A stretch of DNA of 64,000 nt, taken from an uncultured Flavobacterium sp. GTDB taxonomy: Bacteria > Bacteroidota > Bacteroidia > Flavobacteriales > Flavobacteriaceae. Location: positions 103,393 through 167,392 of the forward strand of contig NZ_CALTYA010000004.1 in NCBI RefSeq assembly GCF_943913405.1, read 5' to 3'. Shown one piece after another: positions 1 through 8,744 of this stretch. A program made the translations under genes and the position numbers. Numbering within the stretch: position 1 is the stretch's first letter; every line of letters begins with the position of its first letter. Under the pieces are notes generated by a model, which did no database searches, had not been told where the DNA came from, and was given only the letters and a program-made list of their open reading frames with translations.

Positions 1-2058
1 TTTTAATATCAGGTCAGGCGCGTCAATCTTTATATGAAACTTCGTATGATTGGCCGCATTTGCCTTAAACTTTCCGTCAAAAGAAACCGGAATCAATGCG
101 CCGTCAAATTTTTTGACTGCACTTTCAAACACAGCTTTTCCACTTGAATCATCTACAATCTGAACTTTGAAGTCTTCGCCCAAAAGTTCTTTATGCGTAA
201 TATAAATGCTCGCTTTATGTCCCCAGCTTGCCTTTTGCATCTTGACGCCGTTTTTATCTGTAAACACAACATCGGTAAGCTCTGCTTGCTTCACATCTAC
301 GATTTGCTTTACGCCAGGCTGACGATTGATTTTGCAAACAACAGTATGCTTTCCCGGAGTGACAAGCTTGACATCAATGGCATTGGCAACAAGCTGTTTT
401 CCAGAAACTTCCCAAACTACTTTTTCATCTTCATTTGGAGGCATTACAAATTTATCAACTCGCAGCGTAAATTTCTTTCCGACTTTTGGCTGTGCCGATT
501 GCGTAAAACTTACGACGTCATTGTTTTTTACCGAAAAGCGCCAATCGTCTGCTTCATCTTTTGATCCTGAACCAAAGGCATTGCTTGAGCTAACATAAGC
601 TTCTACTACATAATTTCCGTGCTTTAAAAAATTTGATCCGGGTAAATTAATGGAAGATCCAGTTCCGACAGGCTTTCCGTTAAGATTCCATTTTATCAGT
701 TTTCCTTCTTCGGAAGTAATATTATTGGCCGTATTGTATTGTGTGGTTCCAACCGAAAATTTCATTGCGGTTTCAGGACGAATAACCTCAGCCGCATTTG
801 TTATACTTAAAACCGACAAACTTTCTGTTTTTCCTAAAAAGGACTGGCTTTGAATTTCTCCATCTTCAGTTGTATATTCTGCAATCACGGTATATTGTGA
901 AGCTGTATTCGTGGGCGTAAACGTATAAGAATTTCCTGATTGAACGCCGTCAGTCAATATATTTCCGCTTTCGTCTTTGGCAAAAATTTTAATTTTTTCC
1001 GTTTCTTCTGCATTTGGAGGCAAAAGGAATTTGGCTTCAAAAACAGCAGGGAAATTTTGGCGCAAGCGATTTGCTTTAGCTTTGTCTTTTCTGGTAAATG
1101 CATCGCCACCTTTGGTTCCCAATGCAGTTCCATCAAGCTTATTCACTACAACTTCAACATCAATTGAGCAGTCAGGATAATTTTTATCATGCAATCCGTC
1201 GCTAAAATCTGATCTTTTTGGCTTTCCATAACCTTCAACGCGGTACGTTCCTAAAGCTAGAAATGCGTTTTGAAATTTTGTTCCCGTTTGTTCTCTAACG
1301 AATGATTTTTTATCTCCTTCGTAAATTATCCAAGAAGTAAGATCGCTATTTCCTGATTTTAATTTGGCTTCAAAAATACATTCTTCATTTTTTCGGATAG
1401 TAATTTTCTCAACCGCTTTTGTCTTGGCCGAACTGATTTCAACAAAGCCAGTTCTGCCCGTAATGCTTTTTAAGGTAATATTTTGCACGACTGGAAAAGC
1501 TTGGTCCACTGCAGGTTTTGGAACCGCCGGATTGATCAGCATTTGCTCAGCCGGATCTGTATTTTCAGCATGTTCTTTTACCACGCTGTTAGTTTGCCCA
1601 TGTTTTTTGATTGTAACAACACCGCCAACCATACATTGCAGCGTGGAAATTTCAGTTAGAACTGTTTTTCCAGAAACTACTTTTTTATCATAAGTTTTGT
1701 CCCATTTTGGTCCGAATGCTGGCGCACAAGGCATATTTCCTGAAGAAGATGGCTTGAGCGTGCATTTTCCATAAGTTGCTACGGGCGGATCCATCGTTTT
1801 GTCATCTTCGGTCACAGCAAATTTTCCATCGCTGTCATTAATCACCAATTTTTTATGTGACGTAACTTGAATTTTTGCTTCTTTGGTTGGGTCTTCCGCT
1901 TTATTGCAGACGCAGGTTGCCCCGTGAACTACATAATATTTATCATCGTGTTCACTTTTTTCAGCTTCTTTTTGCTCTTGCTCTTCGGCTTGTTTTTTTT
2001 GTTCTTGATCATATTTGTCTTGAACTTTTGCTTCGTTATCAATGGTATCTATTTCCAT
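1..2058 (-). CDS. PAAR-like DUF4280 protein with Ig-like extension, 3' end outside window
   Basis: The frame is open from ATG at 2058 to the window edge (686 codons, no stop), so the C-terminus is missing. Residues 1-40 are a charged Lys/Glu/Gln-rich stretch. Residues 41-150 fit the DUF4280 PAAR-like pattern: YVVHGATCVC, a C99 after a YGKC step, PCAP at 110-113 and QCMVGG near 141-146. The rest looks like serial beta-sandwich (Ig/PKD-like) modules. PAAR-like proteins cap the VgrG spike and often carry effector domains. Position at the end of the vgrG cluster supports a T6SS tip or effector. The start lies 20 bp after the stop of the preceding gene, so it is probably co-transcribed. Any toxin domain would be beyond the edge. 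Confidence 0.75.
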   Translation of the reverse strand, partial: MEIDTIDNEAKVQDKYDQEQKKQAEEQEQKEAEKSEHDDKYYVVHGATCVCNKAEDPTKEAKIQVTSHKKLVINDSDGKFAVTEDDKTMDPPVATYGKCTLKPSSSGNMPCAPAFGPKWDKTYDKKVVSGKTVLTEISTLQCMVGGVVTIKKHGQTNSVVKEHAENTDPAEQMLINPAVPKPAVDQAFPVVQNITLKSITGRTGFVEISSAKTKAVEKITIRKNEECIFEAKLKSGNSDLTSWIIYEGDKKSFVREQTGTKFQNAFLALGTYRVEGYGKPKRSDFSDGLHDKNYPDCSIDVEVVVNKLDGTALGTKGGDAFTRKDKAKANRLRQNFPAVFEAKFLLPPNAEETEKIKIFAKDESGNILTDGVQSGNSYTFTPTNTASQYTVIAEYTTEDGEIQSQSFLGKTESLSVLSITNAAEVIRPETAMKFSVGTTQYNTANNITSEEGKLIKWNLNGKPVGTGSSINLPGSNFLKHGNYVVEAYVSSSNAFGSGSKDEADDWRFSVKNNDVVSFTQSAQPKVGKKFTLRVDKFVMPPNEDEKVVWEVSGKQLVANAIDVKLVTPGKHTVVCKINRQPGVKQIVDVKQAELTDVVFTDKNGVKMQKASWGHKASIYITHKELLGEDFKVQIVDDSSGKAVFESAVKKFDGALIPVSFDGKFKANAANHTKFHIKIDAPDLILK

Positions 2059-2078
2059 AATGCAAGTTTTAGGCGTTA

Positions 2079-2885
2079 TTAGATCATTGATTTTAAAGTA
2101 ATTGTTTCTTCGTAGTCGAAATAATTTTCAATTTTTATGCTGACTTCTGTCTTTGATTCCGTAAAAAAAAAGCTGTCGTTTACATAATTTATCTCGTGTT
2201 TTAAATTTGACCTGACTGAAACATTTTCTTTAATTTCTTCTAATTTATTTTCAACTCGGTATTGATTAAAAAATTCCAGCAATTTATCGTGGCTGTTATT
2301 TTCATAGTAATAATTTCCTGTTAGATTTTGATTGCTCAAATCATTTGGCGTTTTCCAAAATGTTTTTCCGATTATCGGCGCCGTCCATTCTAAAAAAATC
2401 GTTTTTTCAGGAGCGTATCTTTGCAAGGAACTATTGATAATTTTTACTATTCCAAGCGAAAGGACTAATTGCTGTAATTTTTCTGGCGTATTTGTGCTTC
2501 CTAAAAATTGGGTTCGAATATAGGCCAATCCTTCTCCTTCCATATTATTTTGCAACTGCTCGTCTTTTTCAGCTATTCGCTTATTTATTTCTGCATAATT
2601 CGCCAATTGCAACTGATTTTCAACAACTCCAAACTTTATCGGAAAAATACAGCTGAAATAATCGTCAGAAACTTTTGAAAATTTATTCTCAATTTCTGCT
2701 CCATTAACTCTAAATTTTAATCTGTCAATCAATAAATCATAGTTTTCGTCCTCTGTTTTTTTCATAAAAATATCATACGTGGAAAACGCCTGAAAATCAT
2801 TTTCCCCCATTTTTATGCTGACCTCGTTTCTGACCTCAAAATAATTTGAAGCCAATTGGCTCTTTAAAAAAACAGTATTGCTCAT
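2079..2885 (-). CDS. Unknown protein of the VgrG effector cluster
   Basis: A 268-residue protein that I do not recognise. It has no signal peptide, membrane segment or clear catalytic motif. It is rich in beta-type sequence with many Asn, Glu and aromatic residues, and has a short charged helix around residues 95-120. It sits between a lipoprotein gene and the DUF4280 gene, with 17 and 20 bp gaps, in the transcription unit led by vgrG. By position it could be an adaptor that loads the PAAR-like protein, as small genes between VgrG and PAAR effectors often are, or a further effector. That role is inference from location only. Confidence 0.6.
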   Translation of the reverse strand: MSNTVFLKSQLASNYFEVRNEVSIKMGENDFQAFSTYDIFMKKTEDENYDLLIDRLKFRVNGAEIENKFSKVSDDYFSCIFPIKFGVVENQLQLANYAEINKRIAEKDEQLQNNMEGEGLAYIRTQFLGSTNTPEKLQQLVLSLGIVKIINSSLQRYAPEKTIFLEWTAPIIGKTFWKTPNDLSNQNLTGNYYYENNSHDKLLEFFNQYRVENKLEEIKENVSVRSNLKHEINYVNDSFFFTESKTEVSIKIENYFDYEETITLKSMI

Positions 2886-2902
2886 TCGGTGCGTTGTCTT
2901 TC

Positions 2903-3295
2903 TTAATTTTTTTTCTTCATAAAAACAGAATCCGACACATAAGTCTTCTCTCTTTTTGAATTATTATCCAGCTTGAAATATTTTATATAATTTATTTTTT
3001 CAGATTGGTATTCTTCCTTATGCAATAAAAAATCTACATCTGCTAAAGGCAAAGAATGATAGTTTCCTGTCGGAAATTCCTCCTTTGGAATATCTATTGT
3101 GCCATTTTTATCAGAAGTTTTTTCAATTTTATTTTCACTGTTAGTTTCTAATTTTACATTCTGCAAAGGCTTTTTTGATTCAGAATCATAGACTTTCACT
3201 ACAATATGTGGGCGAATTATTGCCTTATTTGAAAAACAAGAAATAAGCATCATCGAAAAAAAGAGTAACGCTATTTTTAAATAATTGGCTTTCAT
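2903..3295 (-). CDS. Lipoprotein, candidate immunity protein for the adjacent metallopeptidase
   Basis: A 130-residue protein. The start at 3295 is chosen because it gives a short basic N-terminus, a hydrophobic stretch and the lipobox LISC; an ATG at 3325 would add ten residues before the signal and overlap the upstream gene. The mature part resembles a small beta-sandwich of the carboxypeptidase-regulatory type (VVKVYDSESKKPLQNVKL, then a DKNGTIDIP turn). It lies 2 bp after the HEIGH peptidase gene. A membrane-anchored periplasmic protein next to a secreted peptidase would fit an immunity role, but no immunity family is recognised. Confidence 0.6.
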   Translation of the reverse strand: MKANYLKIALLFFSMMLISCFSNKAIIRPHIVVKVYDSESKKPLQNVKLETNSENKIEKTSDKNGTIDIPKEEFPTGNYHSLPLADVDFLLHKEEYQSEKINYIKYFKLDNNSKREKTYVSDSVFMKKKN

Positions 3296-3297
3296 GA

Positions 3298-4497
3298 TTA
3301 TCTTGTTTTTAATTTTGAGCACCACAATAATCCTTGAACGTCTTTTTCGTGAGCGACATTTCTGTTATAAAAATCAATCCTATCTCTATAGAAAAATGGA
3401 TCATCTGAATAATATTTCATCAGGTCAATTTCGCCTGTTGCAGGCAATGTGCTTTCGGGTTTTACGCTTTGAGTAAAAAGTGTGGAAGAATCTTTGTGAA
3501 CATAAGAATATTCATATTTTCCTCCATATTCTTGCAAAATTTCATGGCCAATTTCATGCGCAGCTGTGTGCTTGAATTCTTTTTCGTCTTCTAAAGCTGG
3601 ACTTCCTGCCGGAGGCGCTGTCATTTGTGCATATATTGAAGCGTGATAACCGTCATTAAAGAACAGTTTTCTTGACGCCCACCAATTTCGCGATCTTCCA
3701 TAATTTTCAGTTTTGGAATATACATTCAAGGCCGGCATTGATTTTTCAGCTGTATTTATAGGATTGACTGTAATTTCATAATCTGCTCCGTTAATTTGGA
3801 CAGAATTCCCCACAGATCTCGTTTTGTTTCGACCCCAATACAATTTTAAACCATCAATGCTCAAGGCAACCAGTTGATCGAATGTTTTGCTAGACGTTGG
3901 CGAAATCTCAGCTTCTTTTAAATTGACTCTTAAAGTGACATCTGCTTTTTTAGCGTTATCGTCAATTTTAAGGTCAACCCAATCCACTTCCTTATATTTA
4001 AATTCTATTTTTTTAGATGCTTGCGCTTCTCCGTTTGAAACTTCTGCCGTCAAGCTTCCGTCTACAAAAAAAGTGCTGTCATAAATTCTTGCGTCAGAAA
4101 AGCCATCCCATTCTACAATTGTTTTCGCTCCTGAAGCTAATGTTTGATCAATACTTTTTGAAAAAATAGCATTTCCTTCACGCTTAATCGAAAAAGTAAG
4201 TCCGCTGGCTTCTCCTTTTTTACATTTTATTTCAAATTGAATTTTGCTGTTTTCTTTTTCTCCTTTGAAACTAAAAATTCCGAGAGGAAGAAAAACCGTG
4301 TCTATCATTTTTATGGCAACTTCTGGCTTTTCTGTATTTTGATAAGTTTGTGGCTCGCCAAAATTCACGCCTTTTTCAACGCCAGTTTCGGTAATTGTGG
4401 TCGCAGCAAAGTATACGATATTTTCTTTCGCATAAATATTGAAGTCACCGCCTGTGGTTTCAATAATTTTTCCGCCGACAATCGTGGTCTTACTCAT
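3298..4497 (-). CDS. Putative zinc metallopeptidase T6SS effector
   Basis: A 399-residue protein without a signal peptide. The N-terminus (SKTTIVGGKIIETTGGDF) is a short beta repeat. Residues about 60-230 look like beta-sandwich modules. The C-terminal third has the zincin motif HEIGH at 314-318 within TAAHEIGHEILQEYGG, then aromatic and His-rich segments ending near residue 388. The gene begins 1 bp after the vgrG stop, the usual place for a VgrG-delivered cargo, and is followed by a lipoprotein. HExxH shows a likely zinc-dependent hydrolase. The substrate is unknown: peptidoglycan peptides or envelope proteins are possible. The effector role is inference from position. Confidence 0.65.
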   Translation of the reverse strand: MSKTTIVGGKIIETTGGDFNIYAKENIVYFAATTITETGVEKGVNFGEPQTYQNTEKPEVAIKMIDTVFLPLGIFSFKGEKENSKIQFEIKCKKGEASGLTFSIKREGNAIFSKSIDQTLASGAKTIVEWDGFSDARIYDSTFFVDGSLTAEVSNGEAQASKKIEFKYKEVDWVDLKIDDNAKKADVTLRVNLKEAEISPTSSKTFDQLVALSIDGLKLYWGRNKTRSVGNSVQINGADYEITVNPINTAEKSMPALNVYSKTENYGRSRNWWASRKLFFNDGYHASIYAQMTAPPAGSPALEDEKEFKHTAAHEIGHEILQEYGGKYEYSYVHKDSSTLFTQSVKPESTLPATGEIDLMKYYSDDPFFYRDRIDFYNRNVAHEKDVQGLLWCSKLKTR

Positions 4498-4498
4498 C

Positions 4499-6325
4499 TT
4501 AATGGGCTTGAGATTTTTCTACGCTATTATTCTGGATTTCCTTTTGGGAATGCTTGTTTATATTGCCATTGCTCGAAGATTCATATCCTTTTTCTGTACT
4601 TATTGTTCTTCCTTTTTCAGTATGCGATATTAAATCTCCAAGAATTTTCTCGGTCATTTCTCCTCCAACATTTACAAAATGATTGCCTCCGATTGCTGTA
4701 GAATTATCAACTCCAACAGTCGTGTTTTGATTAGCTCCGGCGCTTACATTTATATTGTTGGTCGCATTTATATTGATGTCTGTTGCGTTTAAATTTATAG
4801 TCTGGGGCGCTGAAATAGTAATATTGCTTCCAACGGTATCAAATAAAATCTGATTGCCACTTTTGTCTGTAATTATGATACTTTCGTCTTCCGTAAATTT
4901 GATGATATGGCCGCTACGCGTATGGATTGCCTTTACCGTATTATCAGAAGCCGCATAACCGCTTGAAGCGCTTCCGTTATACATAGATCCGAGTACAAAT
5001 GGTTTTTCTGCATTTCCTCCTTCAAAAGCGACCAAGACTTCTTCACCAACTTCTGGAATAAAATAAAATCCTTTTCCGCCTCCCGAATGCGGATTGATCA
5101 TCCTGATCCAAGGCGTATTTGCTTCGGCATCTTTCTGCCAAGCAAAAGCCACCTGGACTCTTCCCAAACCAGAAGGATCACTGTTTGAGATAACCGTCGC
5201 CGGTTGTGATTCAGCAACTGGAAAACTGTGCACATTTCCATATGGAGGAGAAGCCACAGTGTCAGGAACAGCATCAAAAGAATTGTGGTAATTGCCCGAT
5301 TCGTCGCAAATATGGATAATATCTGTAATGATATAATTTCCGAAATTTTGTTCTTGAAGACCGTCTAATAAATTTCCTGTCAAAGAAAAAGCCGGTTCTT
5401 TTATTTCGATCACATCTCCGATTCGCAAGCCAGTTTCATCTGAATCTCCTTTTGCAGTAACCATATCAGCACTTCTAGATTGAAGCTGTGTAGTCACCCT
5501 GTCGATAAGATGTGTTCTCGAATTTCCTTCTTCCAAAGCATGCGAATAAAGCATTGTAGAATTATTTGGAAATAATTTTTTAGACGATTCAAAAATAGTT
5601 TTTGAGTAGCCTTCTGGCTGATAATTCACTTCGGTAGAATTTGCTTTTTGGGTTTCTCCGTTGGAAGGATCATAGCCCAAATATTCAAATGCAAGTGATT
5701 TGGCACGCATTTCTATGTTGAAAGAATGCAGCGTTCTGCCATATTCTAATGTAAAATTTTTAGATTTTGGAGTTCCAAACTGAAGTTCCTCTCCATTATA
5801 ATAAAACCATTGCCCTTTTTTTTGAGCAAGCCTGCAGAGAAAGGCAAAATCGCTTTCGCTATATTGAACCGTATAAGGCAAAGTAGTGTCTTTTTGGACA
5901 GCAACTGCTGGTTTTAAATTTTCTTCAGAATAATTTTTAAGGACTTCTTTTACAATATCAGCAATTGTCTTGTCTGTAAAAGAGCGGATATTCGGCGTGC
6001 CTTCCATTAAAATTGTCGGGCTGTAGCCGTTGATGATAATCCCTCCGGAAGCACCGGAAGTTCTCACCATTTGCGCTTCGGTAATAATTCCGTTAAAAAT
6101 CAGTGGCGACGCAGTCATCATATTTGATGGATTGATACTGATTTTAATTGACTGTCCCACATAATTTTGCGCCCTGTCAATAGCCTCGCTCACGAATTCT
6201 TTTGGCAAAGGTTGCAAAAGTGAAAAACGGTGATGTGTCTGCACCTTTTGGTTGATGACAAGCTTGGAAAAACGCGTCAATGTTTCTCCTCCGATCTGAA
6301 TCTGAATTTGCGTACTTATTGGCAT
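4499..6325 (-). CDS. vgrG: T6SS spike protein VgrG (TssI)
   Basis: A 608-residue spike protein that tops the Hcp tube. Order of parts: gp27-like beta-barrel region (residues 1-350, with the conserved segment ending in DFAFLCRLAQKKGQWFYY), a gp5 OB-fold (GRVQVAFAWQKD through GEEVLVAFEGG and FVLGSMYNG), then a beta-helix needle (repeats such as INLNATDININATNNINV). The C-terminal tail after about residue 570 is polar and Gln/Lys/Ser-rich, with no effector domain. It leads a tight cluster of effector-like genes. The 141-bp gap upstream contains a palindrome centred on GGGGG and no recognisable -7 box. Confidence 0.93.
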   Translation of the reverse strand: MPISTQIQIQIGGETLTRFSKLVINQKVQTHHRFSLLQPLPKEFVSEAIDRAQNYVGQSIKISINPSNMMTASPLIFNGIITEAQMVRTSGASGGIIINGYSPTILMEGTPNIRSFTDKTIADIVKEVLKNYSEENLKPAVAVQKDTTLPYTVQYSESDFAFLCRLAQKKGQWFYYNGEELQFGTPKSKNFTLEYGRTLHSFNIEMRAKSLAFEYLGYDPSNGETQKANSTEVNYQPEGYSKTIFESSKKLFPNNSTMLYSHALEEGNSRTHLIDRVTTQLQSRSADMVTAKGDSDETGLRIGDVIEIKEPAFSLTGNLLDGLQEQNFGNYIITDIIHICDESGNYHNSFDAVPDTVASPPYGNVHSFPVAESQPATVISNSDPSGLGRVQVAFAWQKDAEANTPWIRMINPHSGGGKGFYFIPEVGEEVLVAFEGGNAEKPFVLGSMYNGSASSGYAASDNTVKAIHTRSGHIIKFTEDESIIITDKSGNQILFDTVGSNITISAPQTINLNATDININATNNINVSAGANQNTTVGVDNSTAIGGNHFVNVGGEMTEKILGDLISHTEKGRTISTEKGYESSSNGNINKHSQKEIQNNSVEKSQAH

Positions 6326-6351
6326 GGCAGTAGATTTTAGTTTAATAATAG

Positions 6352-6366
6352 ATCTTGGGGGAAGAT
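6352..6366 (-). promoter_or_regulatory. Palindrome with C5 centre in the vgrG leader
   Basis: On the coding strand the site reads ATCTT-CCCCC-AAGAT, perfect 5-bp arms around five cytosines, 27-41 bases upstream of the vgrG start. Similar sites precede tssD (9675-9695) and the nlpC-tssG unit (13046-13068). It could be a DNA operator or an RNA hairpin with a C-rich loop; the sequence does not tell which. Confidence 0.4.
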
Positions 6367-6466
6367 GCTGAAAACGGGTCTATGAATTTACTATTTTCTT
6401 GTAATTTTATATATTATTTCACTTTCATTAAAAACATAAATACCTTATTTACAAATAAATAAAATA

Positions 6467-7198
6467 TTAATTTTCAGAAATAACTATTTTTTGAACTGCT
6501 TTTAATTTTTCTTTTGCTGGAGAATAATCAGGCTGTATTTGCAATGCTTTTTTATAATCGGAAATAGCTTCTGATTCACGATGCAATTTGAGCAGCAAAT
6601 CAGCTCTATTTGTAAAAATCTGTGCGCTTTTTGGTGTCACTTTTATAGCCAAATCATAAGCTTTTAACGCTTGGTCGTCTTTTTTAAGACTATGAAGCAG
6701 GCCTGCTTTAAAATTGTGGCCAATGCTCCAATTTGGATATAAGTTATTTAATTTTTCAATTGTTTTTATAGCTTCCTGAAGCTGGTTTTCTTCTGCTTGA
6801 ACAGAAGCTTTATTGATATAAAACCATTTGTTTTTTGGATTGATTTTAATCGCTTCATCAAAATAGTTCAAAGCTGTTTTGTAGTCTAAAGCTTGCGCCG
6901 ATTTTTTGCCTATGAAATTTTTAATATCTGCATTATTTGGATATAATTTATTCATTTGAAAGGCAATTTGCAATGCTTTTGAATCATCATCGGCACGAAT
7001 CGCTTGGCTTACCTGCTTGTTTAAATTTTGAATGTTTTGAGGAAAAGTTTTAATTCTGGAAGACAATTCGCTGTTTTCAATTTTCATCTCATTTAAATAA
7101 GCGTCGTCAAAATCAGAAATTGCGTATTTCTCTTCTTGACAAAACATTTGAATCGTCAAGAGCAGAAAAACAGCTATATAAAATTTCTTAATCATCAT
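6467..7198 (-). CDS. Exported tetratricopeptide-repeat protein
   Basis: A 243-residue protein with an N-terminal signal-like segment (IKKFYIAVFLLLTIQMFCQ) and TPR units from about residue 60 to 235; the clearest ones have the pattern ALDYKTALNYFDEAIKINPK, DDQALKAYDLAIKVTPK and ESEAISDYKKALQIQPDY. TPRs mediate protein-protein contacts. It lies 27 bp after a lipoprotein gene in the unit that includes the toxin-23-like effector, and before the vgrG gap. It may be a periplasmic partner of the effector or immunity protein, or of the T6SS envelope complex. No specific function is recognised. A second ATG three bases downstream is an equally good start. Confidence 0.65.
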   Translation of the reverse strand: MMIKKFYIAVFLLLTIQMFCQEEKYAISDFDDAYLNEMKIENSELSSRIKTFPQNIQNLNKQVSQAIRADDDSKALQIAFQMNKLYPNNADIKNFIGKKSAQALDYKTALNYFDEAIKINPKNKWFYINKASVQAEENQLQEAIKTIEKLNNLYPNWSIGHNFKAGLLHSLKKDDQALKAYDLAIKVTPKSAQIFTNRADLLLKLHRESEAISDYKKALQIQPDYSPAKEKLKAVQKIVISEN

Positions 7199-7225
7199 AT
7201 CTGCTTAAATTTTCTTCAATAAAAA

Positions 7226-7798
7226 CTACCAACCAGGAACCAAATTTTCCAACTGCGATTTATCCAAAGGAATAAATTTGTAAGTCGCTTTGTAATAATC
7301 AGTAAAATATTTGTCCTCAAACTTGCCTTTTCCGTCGATGGTTTCTTTTACAAGTATGAGCTTGTCGTCTTCGAGATAGCCATAATTGTAAGTAAAAAGA
7401 TTTCGAGGAACCGTCACGCGTTGCAAGACAATTTTATTTCCGTCTAACCTATAATATCCTTCAAAATGCGTTTTAAAATCCTCCTGATTTGTTTTAGAAA
7501 TATGGCTTTTTATACTTTGAATATAATCTTGATTCGATTTTATTTCATGATCTAAATCAACCGTCAGATTTACTTGTCCGTCTTTATAAAATTTATAGAA
7601 TTGATGTTCTGCTGCCTTTCGCTGTGATTCTTTTGTCCAGATATTTTCTAAAACATATACTCCGTCAGTGCGAAGATTTGAAAGTTGAGAAAGCTGGAAT
7701 TTTTTGTCATATAAAGTGTAATCGTCTTTGACGTACACTTTTTTAGAACACGAAAAAAAAGCAAATAATAACATAATCATCCCTAAATTTTTCATCAA
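7226..7798 (-). CDS. Lipoprotein, candidate immunity protein for the toxin-23-like effector
   Basis: A 190-residue protein with a lipoprotein signal (hydrophobic stretch ending FFSCSKK). The mature part is beta-rich, with the repeated idea of a short strand followed by YYRLDGNKIVLQRV and DKYFTDYYKATYKF. Its ATG overlaps the stop of the upstream effector gene by 4 bp (ATGA), which implies translational coupling. The overlap and envelope location suggest an immunity protein that protects against the adjacent toxin. The family is not recognised, so this is inference from the gene pair. Confidence 0.6.
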   Translation of the reverse strand: MMKNLGMIMLLFAFFSCSKKVYVKDDYTLYDKKFQLSQLSNLRTDGVYVLENIWTKESQRKAAEHQFYKFYKDGQVNLTVDLDHEIKSNQDYIQSIKSHISKTNQEDFKTHFEGYYRLDGNKIVLQRVTVPRNLFTYNYGYLEDDKLILVKETIDGKGKFEDKYFTDYYKATYKFIPLDKSQLENLVPGW

Positions 7799-8733
7799 AA
7801 TCCGAAATTAATATTTGGCGTTGTCTGCACTTCCCAATAATTTGGGCGTTGCGACGGGATCAGGTGAAAATTTATGCCACGGTGAATTAAATCTTGCGTG
7901 TACATATGCCCTGCGCCAACTCCATTGACTCCAAAACTTCCTTGAGGCGTTCTCATATGAAAAGATGTTTGGCCTTGATTCAAGTCAAAAGAATGCATGT
8001 CTTTGCTCCATTCAACACCGCCTCTTTTGGCACTTAAAAATTCAGGACCAACTTCAGAAGCCAATGCCGGAGTGTAATTAAACGCTCTGTTTGCTGTTCT
8101 TTCAAACCAGTTTCCAGTATTCGTTTTGCTAAATTCCTCAAGACTTCTTTTTGCTGTTTCTTCATCAGTAACATTTTCAGAATCAGTATCAGCCGTAAAA
8201 ACATCACTGCCAATAATCATCTGGTAATCACTTTGATTGTTTCCTAAAATCACTTTTCCACCGCCAGTCCACCAGCGGTCATGGCCATCTGCAATTCCAA
8301 TTTTTTTGAAACCTCCAAAGTCATTATAAAACTGGAAACCAAAATTACTAGATCGCAATTGCACGAAACCAACCTGTTGATTTCTATTGTGATTGTTCAA
8401 AATCATGCTGGTTCCAATTGTTGCAGAATGCGTGTAAGTATCTTCCAAACCAGTTCCGCTACCCATGTGCAATGGATAAACCGACATTGGGTTTGAGCGA
8501 CCAGTTCCTGCGGTAAGTTTTGCGGTCAAAACGGTATCAAAATTCCAATCACTGCTGTTTGTTCTGCCTCCAATTCCTCCATTAGAAAAATTTAGTGCAA
8601 GATTCACGCCCGGATCGACAGCGCCAAAACGCTTGCTGACGCCAACACCAGCCGTACCGCTGAAATAAGATTTTTGACCGCCACCAAAATGCCAACTCAA
8701 CCCTACAAAAAATTTAGTATTAAGTTCGTCCAT
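7795..8733 (-). CDS. Putative T6SS effector with polymorphic toxin type 23-like domain
   Basis: A 312-residue protein with no signal peptide. The N-terminal half is a Gly-rich beta structure. Residues 118-185 carry a pattern I associate with the Bacteroidota polymorphic toxin type 23 domain (Ntox23): QQVGFVQLRSSNFGFQFYNDF, then DGHDRWWTGG at 149-158 and IIGSDVFTAD. The gene starts 11 bp after a tssD stop and overlaps a lipoprotein gene. Hcp-adjacent genes are often cargo carried inside the tube. The biochemical activity of this toxin class is not established from sequence. The family assignment is from memory of the motif and needs a profile search. Confidence 0.55.
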   Translation of the reverse strand: MDELNTKFFVGLSWHFGGGQKSYFSGTAGVGVSKRFGAVDPGVNLALNFSNGGIGGRTNSSDWNFDTVLTAKLTAGTGRSNPMSVYPLHMGSGTGLEDTYTHSATIGTSMILNNHNRNQQVGFVQLRSSNFGFQFYNDFGGFKKIGIADGHDRWWTGGGKVILGNNQSDYQMIIGSDVFTADTDSENVTDEETAKRSLEEFSKTNTGNWFERTANRAFNYTPALASEVGPEFLSAKRGGVEWSKDMHSFDLNQGQTSFHMRTPQGSFGVNGVGAGHMYTQDLIHRGINFHLIPSQRPNYWEVQTTPNINFGF

Positions 8734-8744
8734 AAAAAATTATA

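Noticed and set aside
193..1693. Several plus-strand open frames in the first 2 kb
   Set aside because: They lie opposite a continuous minus-strand frame of 686 codons with a recognisable DUF4280 domain, and their translations show no domain or signal pattern.
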